A stretch of DNA of 64,000 nt, from assembly GCF_000948975.2 (NCBI RefSeq), contig NZ_CP059735.1, positions 4,092,001 through 4,156,000 on the forward strand. Reading direction: 5' to 3'. Both the position numbers and the translations under genes were made by a program. Below the pieces are notes generated by a model. That model was not told the origin of the DNA. It saw only the letters and a list, made by a program, of their open reading frames with translations, and searched no databases. Below, piece after piece: positions 26,463-35,832 of this stretch. This DNA is from Thalassomonas actiniarum (GTDB lineage: Bacteria; Pseudomonadota; Gammaproteobacteria; Enterobacterales; Alteromonadaceae). Every line of letters begins with the position of its first letter. Position 1 is the first letter of the stretch.

Positions 26463-28763
26463 ATGCCAACACTTTCCGTCAGAACGCTCAGCTTAACGTC
26501 AGGTATTTATCTTAGCCTTATTGGCGTTGCTTTCGGGGCTGATACAGAAGAAAGTAACCCCTATCTTGCCGGCATCTCCCTTGAAAATTTACTCAACATT
26601 ACCATTACCTCAGCTTCCGGCACCGAAGAGACAGTCGCCAATGCTCCCGCTTCCCTGGTGATCATTACCGCCGAAGATATCTACAAACGGGGTTATGCTA
26701 ACTTCAACGATATCTTCGCGGATCTGCCGGGCTTTGATGCCTATGCAGGCAACGGCGATCGTCCCAACAAGGCATTCCAGCGGGGCTACCGCCAACCCTA
26801 TGCCTCCCGCACCCTGATCTTGCTCAACGGCCGGGTACAAAACGAAATATGGGGCCATTACCTGAATATCGAGCGGCAAATTCCCATGAGCCGTGTCAGC
26901 CGCATCGAAGTGTTATACGGCCCGGTGGGGGTTATTTACGGGCCCAATGCCTTTCTCGGCGTGGTCAATATCATCACTAAAACCGGTTCGGATCATATGG
27001 AAAACGGTATAAAGGGCAGTATACAAACCAGCTATGGCAGCTATAAAACCCGGGATATCGAATGGGGATTCACGGCAAAACAAGGTGACTTTATTTTTGA
27101 TATTGCCGGAAAACTGTTCGACAGCGACGGTCCGGATCTTGATGATTTTTCCAGTCAATATGATTTTTACAACGCTACCGACTTAGCCAATACCAATATC
27201 TGGGGACCGTTATTAACCGGCAACAACGGCGGCCCTTTTATCGCACGCGGCGCCCCCTACGGCCAATATAACGATCCGGACGATCAAAACGGCTTATTTG
27301 CCAGTATCAGTTATAAGAATCTGCGCATTTTTTACAATGAAACCGAAGTCAATATGAGCTACGGCATGGAATACCTGTCTCGCTATGTCCAGCCCCACGG
27401 TCCCTGGTATTATCATACCGACCAATGGGGCATGGAAATCGATCACAGCTTTGATTCCAGCTTGCGCATCAAGGCCCTGTATACCGAAAGAGATTCCGTT
27501 TCTGCAGGAAACTACACTGAAGCGGCAGAAAACAGTTATACCTCATTATCCTTATGGCATTCCCCCTCAAGCTCAGAGTTGTTTCAACTTGATGGTGAAT
27601 ACCGCCTCAACGACACCTGGCTATTCACCGGCGGCATAAAATATGAAAGCAAATCTTTGCCCCGGGGATTTGAAGTCTGCGGTTATTTTAATGCTTTCTC
27701 ACCCTTTTGCGGCACCCAGGAACAACAACCGGGAGAATTGGGATTCGGCGCCGGTATTTTTTCTCCCGACACCGACAACTTTGTTCTGCCCCCGGGAGTA
27801 AGCCGCCGCCACCCCGACGAACTGCTGGCGGACACTACGGATGAAGGGGTTTATGCCCAGGCCATTTACGACAAAGATAACTGGCGTATCAGTGCCGGGA
27901 TACGCTATGACAACAATAATATCTACGCCAGCACCACCAACCCCAGAATATCGGCGATCTACCGCTTTGACGCGCAAAACACGCTAAAACTCCTCTACGG
28001 CGAAGCCTTCCAGGAGCCGCAACCCAACCTGGTTTTTGTCACCTTTTCCGCCCGGGCAGCCAGCGAAAATGTTGGTCCGGAAACCTTAAAAAATGTTGAA
28101 GCCATTTATATCCACCAGGGAAAGCACTGGAGCCATGAATTGTCCGCCTATCTCACCAAGTTTGAAGGCGTGATCCAGGAAGAGCCCATTCCCGAAAACT
28201 TAAGCGACAAAAGAGAAGTGCTCGCAGCAGAATACCGCGGACGCTTTTTCTACGATAATTTTATTAAGGGTGCAGATGAGATCAGCGGATATGTCTATTA
28301 CACCTACACAGACGCGCAAAGTGATATTTATTATTCTTACGAAAAAGACAGTAACGGCAATGTGCTCGGCTGGCAAAACGGCGAAGCCGATACCGGCGAT
28401 ATCGCTCCCCACAAATTTAAGGCCGGGCTGGACTTGCCGCTAACAGATACCCTGTCGTGGAACCTGCGCCTGATCTATCATGGCGAAACCAGACTTTATG
28501 GCCGCAACCCTCTGCGGACACTTGAGCAAAAGCTGGACGCCTATACCCTGGTCAATACCAACATCAACTGGCAGCTCGACCCTTTCACCTTCAGCTTGAA
28601 AATCAATAACCTCTTTAACGAAAGCTATTTTGCCCCCGGCGATCAGGGCGCCAACGGCGGCAACCTGGAAACCCAGGCGATAGGCATAGCAGCAGGGTTT
28701 TACAGCTCGCTGCTGCCGCAATTGGAGCGAAATTATAGCTTATCGATGAAAATAGATTTTTAA
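26463..28763 (+). CDS. TonB-dependent outer-membrane receptor
   Basis: About 766 aa. The signal peptide (MPTLSVRTLSLTSGIYLSLIG...) precedes a plug domain (about 50-165) with 'NAPASLVIITAEDIYKRGY' and 'EVLYGPVGVIYGPNAFLGVVNIITK', then a 22-strand barrel ending in Phe (SMKIDF), as required for BamA folding. It imports a siderophore, cobalamin or glycan; the barrel gives no clue to which. AAGG lies 6 bases before ATG 26463; the in-frame TTG at 26448 is not preferred. It is followed after 43 bp by a pseudo-receiver protein, possibly co-transcribed, and is divergent from a hemerythrin regulator, so a regulatory link is possible. Confidence 0.93.
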   Translation: MPTLSVRTLSLTSGIYLSLIGVAFGADTEESNPYLAGISLENLLNITITSASGTEETVANAPASLVIITAEDIYKRGYANFNDIFADLPGFDAYAGNGDRPNKAFQRGYRQPYASRTLILLNGRVQNEIWGHYLNIERQIPMSRVSRIEVLYGPVGVIYGPNAFLGVVNIITKTGSDHMENGIKGSIQTSYGSYKTRDIEWGFTAKQGDFIFDIAGKLFDSDGPDLDDFSSQYDFYNATDLANTNIWGPLLTGNNGGPFIARGAPYGQYNDPDDQNGLFASISYKNLRIFYNETEVNMSYGMEYLSRYVQPHGPWYYHTDQWGMEIDHSFDSSLRIKALYTERDSVSAGNYTEAAENSYTSLSLWHSPSSSELFQLDGEYRLNDTWLFTGGIKYESKSLPRGFEVCGYFNAFSPFCGTQEQQPGELGFGAGIFSPDTDNFVLPPGVSRRHPDELLADTTDEGVYAQAIYDKDNWRISAGIRYDNNNIYASTTNPRISAIYRFDAQNTLKLLYGEAFQEPQPNLVFVTFSARAASENVGPETLKNVEAIYIHQGKHWSHELSAYLTKFEGVIQEEPIPENLSDKREVLAAEYRGRFFYDNFIKGADEISGYVYYTYTDAQSDIYYSYEKDSNGNVLGWQNGEADTGDIAPHKFKAGLDLPLTDTLSWNLRLIYHGETRLYGRNPLRTLEQKLDAYTLVNTNINWQLDPFTFSLKINNLFNESYFAPGDQGANGGNLETQAIGIAAGFYSSLLPQLERNYSLSMKIDF

Positions 28764-28806
28764 TGTTATTCCGGAAAAATGACAAGTTCAATAAAGAGAG
28801 CAATTC

Positions 28807-30411
28807 ATGGCAACAGACTACCAGGCAAACAAAAAACTTAAAATCTTGATCATCAATACCGATATGGCCGCGGGTATTAGCTTAAAAAAAATCCTGCTTA
28901 GCCTGGGCAGACATGAAGTCGTCATTAAAAAAGATGCCCGTTACCTGGTAGAGAGAAAGCAAACCTTTGCCTATGACCTGATTATCATTCAGGACGAACA
29001 TGACTTTACTTTTTCGGGTCCGGATCTTATCCGCTACTTTACCCGTAAACACCTGGTACCCATCTGGTGCAAATTTGTCTTGCTGACATCCGGTGCCATC
29101 GAAGAGAACTCCAGTATTATCTTCCGCCACCTGCGCACTGAAATGTTGCAATCTCCGCTTTCGCCAAAAACAGTACAAAAGCTGCTCGCCATTACCCAGG
29201 CTTCTTTAAACCTGTTCCAGCCGGTGTTAAAAAATTTACACAGCTTGTCTGCGGCGGTACTGGTAAAACAAGTCAGTACTATTAACAGCAGCAAGCTATC
29301 GAGTCTGCATAAAGATGAACTGCTGTTATTGAAAATTAAACTGCTATTTTTGGGAGCACACCCGGAACTGGCCTGGCTACTGACATCGAAAATTAGTCAT
29401 CCCGGCGATAAATACCGGGAGCAGTTATTTATCAGCTTTACCTCTGGCCAGAAAGAGCAATTTATACAAACCCTGGAGTCTCCCGATATACAAGAATATT
29501 ACTTTCGCGGTTATGTTTATTATGCCACTTATCTGGCCTTGATGGAGCATAAACCCGACCAGGCCCTGACCAGCTTTAGCAAACTTGAAGCTTTGGTATT
29601 GCGCCCCAACGAAATTGATACCTATGCCCTGTTAATATTACAGAGCAAAGGCCTGGCAGCTGCGGTAGAGTTCATCCACCACAAACAAAAAATTAAAACC
29701 AGCTTTTATTATGCCAACAGCCTGTCCATCAGCCTGATGAAAATTTATGTCAGCGCCCTGATTGCCGGTGATACCGGCACCTTAGATAAAGCACAAATAT
29801 TAGCGGCTTTGGATAATATTCTCACCAACAACACTTTCGATAAAGGCAGTTTCAAATTTAATATTTACGAGCCCTTTATTAAAATAGGCATGGCAATACT
29901 GGCGGAAAACAACATCAAAACAGAATTTGATCAACTCTGTAAAGACAAAGAAGCATATGATGTTATCCAGCTCAACATCTTGCTTTATTTCGCCAATAAG
30001 ATGGCATTAACCGGCATATCATTGGACATTCATAAACAAATCGAAAAGTGTTACGCCCGTTTAGAAATGTCACCTGAATTATTGTCGTTTAAGATCACCA
30101 ACAAGCTGGTGTTGCAAAATACCCTGAGTAAAGACGAATTAATAAAACGCCACCGTGAGCTGGGCAACCATCACTGGCATGAAAACCGGCGCTTTCGCGC
30201 CCTCCGCCATTTTCAAAAAGCCGATGCCTTCGCCGGGGATAACAGCCAAATAAAACTTTACCTGCTCACCATCATGTCCGAACTAGGCATTGACCGCTAT
30301 TGGGATATTGAGCCCCCGGCGTTAATCGAGGCAATTGACAAAAGCGCTCTGAGCCAAACACAGCAACAGGAATTCGAGCAGTATCTAGAAACACAGCAGA
30401 GCAAAGCATAA
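28807..30411 (+). CDS. Pseudo-receiver protein with helical (TPR-like) repeats
   Basis: A 534-aa cytoplasmic protein. Residues 10-130 read as a receiver domain ('KILIINTDMAAGISLKKILLSLG', 'YDLIIIQDEHDF', 'LLTSGAIE'), but the phospho-acceptor position is Gln or shifted, so phosphorylation is doubtful. The remaining 400 residues are helical with TPR-like segments ('ALTSFSKLEALVLRPNEIDTYALLIL', 'HRELGNHHWHENRRFRALRHFQKAD'). It resembles the response-regulator-plus-TPR proteins of Vibrio and Shewanella, which act as scaffolds. It starts 43 bp after the TonB receptor and is likely in the same transcript. Its output and partner are unknown. Confidence 0.72.
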   Translation: MATDYQANKKLKILIINTDMAAGISLKKILLSLGRHEVVIKKDARYLVERKQTFAYDLIIIQDEHDFTFSGPDLIRYFTRKHLVPIWCKFVLLTSGAIEENSSIIFRHLRTEMLQSPLSPKTVQKLLAITQASLNLFQPVLKNLHSLSAAVLVKQVSTINSSKLSSLHKDELLLLKIKLLFLGAHPELAWLLTSKISHPGDKYREQLFISFTSGQKEQFIQTLESPDIQEYYFRGYVYYATYLALMEHKPDQALTSFSKLEALVLRPNEIDTYALLILQSKGLAAAVEFIHHKQKIKTSFYYANSLSISLMKIYVSALIAGDTGTLDKAQILAALDNILTNNTFDKGSFKFNIYEPFIKIGMAILAENNIKTEFDQLCKDKEAYDVIQLNILLYFANKMALTGISLDIHKQIEKCYARLEMSPELLSFKITNKLVLQNTLSKDELIKRHRELGNHHWHENRRFRALRHFQKADAFAGDNSQIKLYLLTIMSELGIDRYWDIEPPALIEAIDKSALSQTQQQEFEQYLETQQSKA

Positions 30412-30425
30412 CCCGAGCCTTGGGC

Positions 30426-30445
30426 TGGCCAGCTTCTGCTGGCCA
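30426..30445 (+). terminator. Possible terminator hairpin
   Basis: TGGCCAGC (30426-30433) pairs with GCTGGCCA (30438-30445), 4-base loop, between convergent genes. It is followed by ATATT rather than a T-run, so function as a terminator is uncertain. Confidence 0.45.
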
Positions 30446-30484
30446 ATATTAAGAAAGCCGCTTTTGTCAGGTGAACCCCGCTAT

Positions 30485-31465
30485 TTAGCCTGCCTTCCCT
30501 CCTTTTTCAGCTTCATGTTTCAAGGCGATGGCATCTTTTAGTCCAACCACGGATTTTAAGGTATTAAACCAGAAAGGCGCACCGAGACTGATGAGAATGA
30601 CACTAAAGAACAGTCCCAATAAGGTTTGCAGCGACAGGTAATAATCGATACTTTTTTCCGGCAGGACCTGAAAGCCAAATTTACTCAGGCTGCGATACTG
30701 TTCCAGGCCAAAGGTTACCGCCTGCTGCTGCGCCTGATCTATAGCAGCCTCCAACGCAGCCTGATACTTAATAACTAACATCTGCATCTGTATATCCGAG
30801 AGCGCTGGCTGTTGCCGCACTAACTGATTAAAGGCGCTTATAGCCTCTTTTGTACTGTCATTTTCCTGCCTGACCAGCGCCTCAAGTGACGGATATTGAG
30901 CAACAAATTGCCGATTAATTTTTTGCACAATATCACCAACCGGCGGAGCATTGCTTATCTCAGCTTTTGCCAGAATACCCTGTCCCTGCAACGCCAGTGC
31001 CTGCCTGAAGTCACTATCCACGGATAAACGGTTCAGTAGAGCAAAAGCATCCAGCTGCATCAGCAGTACAATAAGTGCGGCAACACCAATACTGATTTTA
31101 TCCATCTGGCTTTTAAACAGCGCCCTCATTTCATCTTCGGCCTGTTCAAACATCTGTTGCAGGCGAATATCCGTTATCGGCTTGTCGACAGAAAGCTGAT
31201 GGTAAACCGCTTTGACTTTATCAAAGCCGACGTACTGGGCTTTTTTTACCACTATGCCCGAAGTCACCTGCTGCAGAAATTTTTTACTATCAAAACCGGC
31301 GTCAATTTCGGCAATAGCCGAAGCAAATTGTGACATGCCGCTCACCAAGCCCCGGTGTTTTCTGGCAAAGAGCTGCTGGACAAACTGCACTATCGCCGTC
31401 ACCAAAACACTAAACAGCAACATGCTGGTGATAAAGGCGATTGCTATCCCTAAAATATCTATCAT
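30485..31465 (-). CDS. Membrane protein of unknown function divergent from the NLR-like gene
   Basis: A 326-aa protein. One helix at the N-terminus (about 8-30) is followed by a soluble stretch, a helix near 125-145 ('ISIGVAALIVLLMQLDAFALL'), a long helical segment rich in Gln and Ala, and a final helix ending in 'LISLGAPFWFNTLKSVVGLK'. I have seen the APFWF ending on membrane proteins of unknown role in many bacteria; I cannot name the family. It is divergent from the SIR2-NACHT-LRR gene with a 208-bp gap, so it may share its promoter region and act with it, for instance as a membrane partner. That is inference. Confidence 0.6.
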   Translation of the reverse strand: MIDILGIAIAFITSMLLFSVLVTAIVQFVQQLFARKHRGLVSGMSQFASAIAEIDAGFDSKKFLQQVTSGIVVKKAQYVGFDKVKAVYHQLSVDKPITDIRLQQMFEQAEDEMRALFKSQMDKISIGVAALIVLLMQLDAFALLNRLSVDSDFRQALALQGQGILAKAEISNAPPVGDIVQKINRQFVAQYPSLEALVRQENDSTKEAISAFNQLVRQQPALSDIQMQMLVIKYQAALEAAIDQAQQQAVTFGLEQYRSLSKFGFQVLPEKSIDYYLSLQTLLGLFFSVILISLGAPFWFNTLKSVVGLKDAIALKHEAEKGGKAG

Positions 31466-31673
31466 CTTTTTTCCTTTTACGGCTAAGCACTGCCATTTCT
31501 CTTGTTGTCAATCACCGCGCCCCTACCAGCTATTATTTCAGGTCGAAGCAAACATCATGATTTAAAGCTTGTTTTTCTGTGAAAACTTACCCGGAGCATG
31601 GATATAGATAATAAACTCATCTACAGTCATATCAATAAAAAGTTGACTGACTCAGAAGATAAAGGGCCTTGTT

Positions 31674-34600
31674 ATGGCATTAACTTTCAACCAGTCTCCC
31701 GAGTGGCAAGCCCTGGTGAATTTATTGCTCCAAGGGCTAGAAGACAGCAGCGTCCGGCCTATGCTCTGGGTCGGCGCCGGACTGTCGGCAGCGGCCGGTT
31801 ATCCGCCAACAAACGAGCTGATAAAACAGCTCAGCGACAAAAGCCTTAAGCCTTTATTACCCTTTACCCCGACTGATGAAAATTATGCCCTTGATAGTCC
31901 GCAGCGCTCTTTTACTCACTGGATACAACATTTCATCCGGGAAAATAACTATAACCAGCTAAATAAAACCTTAAGCAAGATCTTTTTAGAGCAGCAAAAA
32001 GCCCCCGCCACTATGCACCAGCAGCTGGTGCAATTGCCCTGGCAGGTGATTATTACCACCAACTACGATGAACTGTTAGAGTCGGCCTTTAAGCAAACCG
32101 CCCGGCCCTTCACCCCGATCACCCTGGAACAAAATTTAGCCTTGGAGCACGCCGGCCGCATTTCCCTGTTTAAGATCCACGGCAGCATCTATGATATTGA
32201 GAAATGGATTTTTGATGAAAACACTTACCTCGATTATGCGCAAAAGTATCCGCTGCTTGACAGTAAACTCAAAACCTTATTGCTCAGTCAGCCGATAGTC
32301 TTTATCGGCTGCTCAATGACAGATCCCAGGATCATCGACTGGTACCTGTGGTGCAAAAAACAAAACAAACTGGCGCAGCTGCCCTATGCCATTGCCATCA
32401 TCAAAAAAGAAAACTGGCAGCAAGTACCCAACGACATTGCCAAACTTTACCAGCAAGCAAGAGTAAGACCCCTGTTCTTTAAAGATTTTAATGAATTGCC
32501 TCTGCTAATTGAAACTCTTGCCACCAGCATACAGGCCCCCGAAACCGCTCCGAAAATACAACAACAAGACCCTGGGGAGCATCAGGCCAGACAAGCACGC
32601 ATTATTGAAGATATTCTTTATGATGATCTCACCCCGGGCATCATCCAGGCCATTGCCAATGTCTGGCTGCAAGTCCCGGAAGGAGGCCATTATCTGGATC
32701 ACCTTAAAAATAACCATGGCGCACGGGTTAAAAATATCGCCAGTGCTACCTTTGCCACACTGCAAAGTGACTTTGCCGAATTAAGCCTGAGATTGACCGG
32801 TAAGCAAACCCCGTTTGCCAGCCAGAAAATGGTTTTATCGGCACTGGCCTCTCAGCTGCGTGTCTGCAACCCGACTTTTGATACCTTAAACAAAGTAGAT
32901 TTTAAACCCCAGCAACTCAACGGCGTGTTGAAGTTCCAGCATAGCCCCAACGAATTGGCTCAAGCGGATAAGCAGCAGCAGGGGCTTTTTGACAAACTGC
33001 TGCCGTTATTATGTGAGCTAATCGTCGACTGCAGCGAGGCCCTGCCGGCATGGAATAAGGACAACCTGCTGACACAACTGCAAGACCCCCACGAACTGTT
33101 TGAAAAACTGAGTGAAGAATTAAGGCGCTGGCAAGAGATCAAAGAAGTCAACCGGGATGAAAAAACAGAAATAGAAGAGCAATACCGGCGCGCCGTGGCT
33201 CGCCGCTTTGACGAATTAAGAATTTTCGGCATCAACTTCGGCGGCCGCTCGCGCAAATATCAGTTGCGTGTCGCCTATATCTCATTAAACACAGAAACCG
33301 AATATAACGACGACCTCGACAGCGAAGTCCTCTCAACCGAACAGGCGCTGACCGGCTTCGAGCGCCTGGTGATCATCGGCGATGCCGGACAGGGAAAAAC
33401 CACTTTGCTGCAATGGCTTACGGTACAATGCGGACGCCAGGACTTTAGCGGCGACCAAACCCCCTGGAATCAAAAGGTGCCGGTGATCATTAAATTACGC
33501 GAAGTATTAAAGCGCAAGCAACTGCCGAAAAAATCTGACTTCTATGCCCTGATGGTAGAAGATTGCCAGATCGAGGCAAGCCATCAGACCTGGCTTGATG
33601 CGGTGCTTGATGATAAAAGAGCCATTATCATGATCGACGGTTTTGATGAAGTTCCTGAAAACCGCCGCACGGATGTGATGAACTGGATTGAAACCCTGTG
33701 CCGGGAACATAGCGGCAATCAGTTTATCCTCACTTCCAGGCCCTCCGCCTACCATGATAATGCCCTCAAAGCCCTTGATTTCCAGGCGGTTAAGCTACAA
33801 AGTATGGATCAGGGCGCCCAGCAAAGCTTTATCGAACACTGGCATCAGGCGGTGGCGCTGGAATACGATAAAACCAAACCCGATGCCTTTCTCGGCGAAG
33901 GGGAAAACCTCTTGCACCAGCTGAAACTGCAACGCCCGCTACGCACCCTGGCTGAAAACCCGTTATTGTGCGGCGTACTTTGTATGCTGCATCATGATCG
34001 CAGCGGTTACCTGCCGAAAAACCGCACCGACCTCTACCAGGCCACCAGCCGGATGTTTTTAGACAGCCGGGATCGGGAAAAGAAAATCATTGAAGATGAG
34101 CGTTTTGTGCTGCTCGATCATCAGGACAAAGTGATTTTACTCGCCTATGTCGGCCACTGGATGACGCAAAAAAAGCTGATCAGCCTCACCCCGGATGACT
34201 TGCTGGCGCGGCTGGGGGAAAAGCTCAACAATTTACCCAAGCTCAATAAAGTACTGAGCACTGAAGATCTGAAAAGTTTTTTCCTGGAACGCAGCGGCTT
34301 ATTGCAAACCGTTGGCCCCGGTGAAATCCAGTTTGCCCACAGATCTTTCCAGGAATTTTTTACCGCGGAATATTTAATCATGATCCGGGACTGGGCCACC
34401 CTGAGAAAAAATGCCAGCAAAGATTATTGGCATGGCACCATACAAATGGCCATCGGCCTGTCCCACTCCAGGGAGGATAATGAAAAATACCTGAGTAAAT
34501 TACTGGAAAAGGCGGAAAAATTTGATCAGCAGCATAACGAAAATCAAGCCATCAGCCTTTACCTGCTGGTACTCAGCTGCAAGGAAGGCTTAAGGGAGAT

Positions 34601-35756
34601 TTCACCTGAGTTTGCCGATAAACTCAACGGCATTATTCCAAAAATCATTCCGCCGCCCTCCGCCAAGGTACGGGACGCCTTATCCAATGCCGGTGAACTG
34701 GCCATCCCCCACCTGAAACGGCCACAGCAACGTTCGATACAAAAAGATCATTATTGTGCTTATGCGCTGATGCAAATCGCCACCGCAGAAGCTTACGTAT
34801 TATTGCTCGATTATTTCAAAGATAACCGGGAAAGCTACCGGGAAAAGATCACCCGGGATATCGAAAAAATGGACGGGGATATCGCCAGGGAAGCGCAACT
34901 GGCCAAGTTAATGATTAAACAGGGCCTGGACAAGTATCCGGATCTCCTGTGCAGAAAAATGGCTTTTCTGTGCCAGTCCCCGCCTTTACTCGCCGCCTAT
35001 GCCAAGGAAACAGACCCCAGCTTTAGCGACTGGGAACTCTCCCAGGGCCTGGCCCCCCTGGTGATATTTGAAAACCTGCACACCCTGGATCTGGGACAGG
35101 CAGATATCGAAGACTTCTCGCCTTTGGCGAAACTGACAGCGCTGGAGGAGCTCAACATAAGTTACAGCGAAATTGAAGATTTATCGCCCCTTAACCCCTT
35201 GATTAACTTACATACCCTGGAGCTTGAAGATACCAATATCCAGGATTTAACTCCTTTGGCAAACCTCACCAGGCTGCAAACCCTCAACCTGCATTATACC
35301 GAAGTAAAAGACCTGATGCCTTTAGCCAAACTCAGTAACTTACGGGAGCTTTATCTGGAAGAAACCGATTTAGACAAACTGACGGGATTAAAAAAACTCA
35401 CCGCCTTGCAAGTACTCGAATTAAATTACAACGAAATTGACGACTTAAGTCCTTTAGCAAAACTTAGCCAGTTGGAGAGACTGCAATTAGCGGCAACTAA
35501 TGTCAGCGACTTAACGGTGCTGGCAAAACTCAGTCGTTTACGTTTTTTGGATCTCGATGATACCCTGGTTGAAGACCTGACACCGCTGGCCAAACTGACC
35601 CGGCTGCAGACACTTTATTTAAGCAACACCCCTGTAAAAAATTTAACACCGCTAAAAGGGCTTAAAAACTTAAAAGAACTCTTTGTCCGTGACTGCAATG
35701 TCTCAGATATTAACGAGCTCAAAAAAGCCTTGCCAGGCTGCCGCATTTACACTTAG
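31674..35756 (+). CDS. SIR2-NACHT-LRR protein, NLR-like immune candidate
   Basis: A 1360-aa STAND protein. Residues about 25-280 are a SIR2_2 domain: GAGLSAAAGYPPTNELI, ITTNYDELLESAF, FKIHGSI and VFIGCSMTDPRI carry the NAD-binding and catalytic Asn/Asp/His positions. A linker (about 290-540) leads to a NACHT ATPase with Walker A GDAGQGKTT (G569, K575) and Walker B IIMIDGFDEVP (about 650-660). After winged-helix/helical segments, about ten 22-residue LRRs run from about 1130 to the end ('L.PLAKLT.LQ.L.L..T.V.DL'). SIR2 in such proteins depletes NAD+ on phage sensing; here the LRR is probably the sensor. AAGGG lies 8 bases before the ATG. Confidence 0.88.
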   Translation: MALTFNQSPEWQALVNLLLQGLEDSSVRPMLWVGAGLSAAAGYPPTNELIKQLSDKSLKPLLPFTPTDENYALDSPQRSFTHWIQHFIRENNYNQLNKTLSKIFLEQQKAPATMHQQLVQLPWQVIITTNYDELLESAFKQTARPFTPITLEQNLALEHAGRISLFKIHGSIYDIEKWIFDENTYLDYAQKYPLLDSKLKTLLLSQPIVFIGCSMTDPRIIDWYLWCKKQNKLAQLPYAIAIIKKENWQQVPNDIAKLYQQARVRPLFFKDFNELPLLIETLATSIQAPETAPKIQQQDPGEHQARQARIIEDILYDDLTPGIIQAIANVWLQVPEGGHYLDHLKNNHGARVKNIASATFATLQSDFAELSLRLTGKQTPFASQKMVLSALASQLRVCNPTFDTLNKVDFKPQQLNGVLKFQHSPNELAQADKQQQGLFDKLLPLLCELIVDCSEALPAWNKDNLLTQLQDPHELFEKLSEELRRWQEIKEVNRDEKTEIEEQYRRAVARRFDELRIFGINFGGRSRKYQLRVAYISLNTETEYNDDLDSEVLSTEQALTGFERLVIIGDAGQGKTTLLQWLTVQCGRQDFSGDQTPWNQKVPVIIKLREVLKRKQLPKKSDFYALMVEDCQIEASHQTWLDAVLDDKRAIIMIDGFDEVPENRRTDVMNWIETLCREHSGNQFILTSRPSAYHDNALKALDFQAVKLQSMDQGAQQSFIEHWHQAVALEYDKTKPDAFLGEGENLLHQLKLQRPLRTLAENPLLCGVLCMLHHDRSGYLPKNRTDLYQATSRMFLDSRDREKKIIEDERFVLLDHQDKVILLAYVGHWMTQKKLISLTPDDLLARLGEKLNNLPKLNKVLSTEDLKSFFLERSGLLQTVGPGEIQFAHRSFQEFFTAEYLIMIRDWATLRKNASKDYWHGTIQMAIGLSHSREDNEKYLSKLLEKAEKFDQQHNENQAISLYLLVLSCKEGLREISPEFADKLNGIIPKIIPPPSAKVRDALSNAGELAIPHLKRPQQRSIQKDHYCAYALMQIATAEAYVLLLDYFKDNRESYREKITRDIEKMDGDIAREAQLAKLMIKQGLDKYPDLLCRKMAFLCQSPPLLAAYAKETDPSFSDWELSQGLAPLVIFENLHTLDLGQADIEDFSPLAKLTALEELNISYSEIEDLSPLNPLINLHTLELEDTNIQDLTPLANLTRLQTLNLHYTEVKDLMPLAKLSNLRELYLEETDLDKLTGLKKLTALQVLELNYNEIDDLSPLAKLSQLERLQLAATNVSDLTVLAKLSRLRFLDLDDTLVEDLTPLAKLTRLQTLYLSNTPVKNLTPLKGLKNLKELFVRDCNVSDINELKKALPGCRIYT
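35070..35740 (+). repeat. 66-bp periodic LRR coding repeats
   Basis: The 3' end of the SIR2-NACHT gene codes for about ten 22-residue leucine-rich repeats, so the DNA has a 66-bp period. Units differ more than in the TPR gene, with the central positions after 'DL.PL' changing, as expected for a recognition surface. Confidence 0.85.
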
Positions 35757-35832
35757 TCCACCTTCGCCGGCATTGCCACCAGCACCGCCATTATCCGGCC
35801 AAGTGCTATTATTTTCAGGTTAAGTGCTGCAA

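Noticed and set aside
31598-31849. Open frame overlapping the start of the SIR2-NACHT-LRR gene
   Set aside because: It is out of frame with the SIR2 domain, lacks a ribosome site, and its product is Arg-rich shadow sequence.
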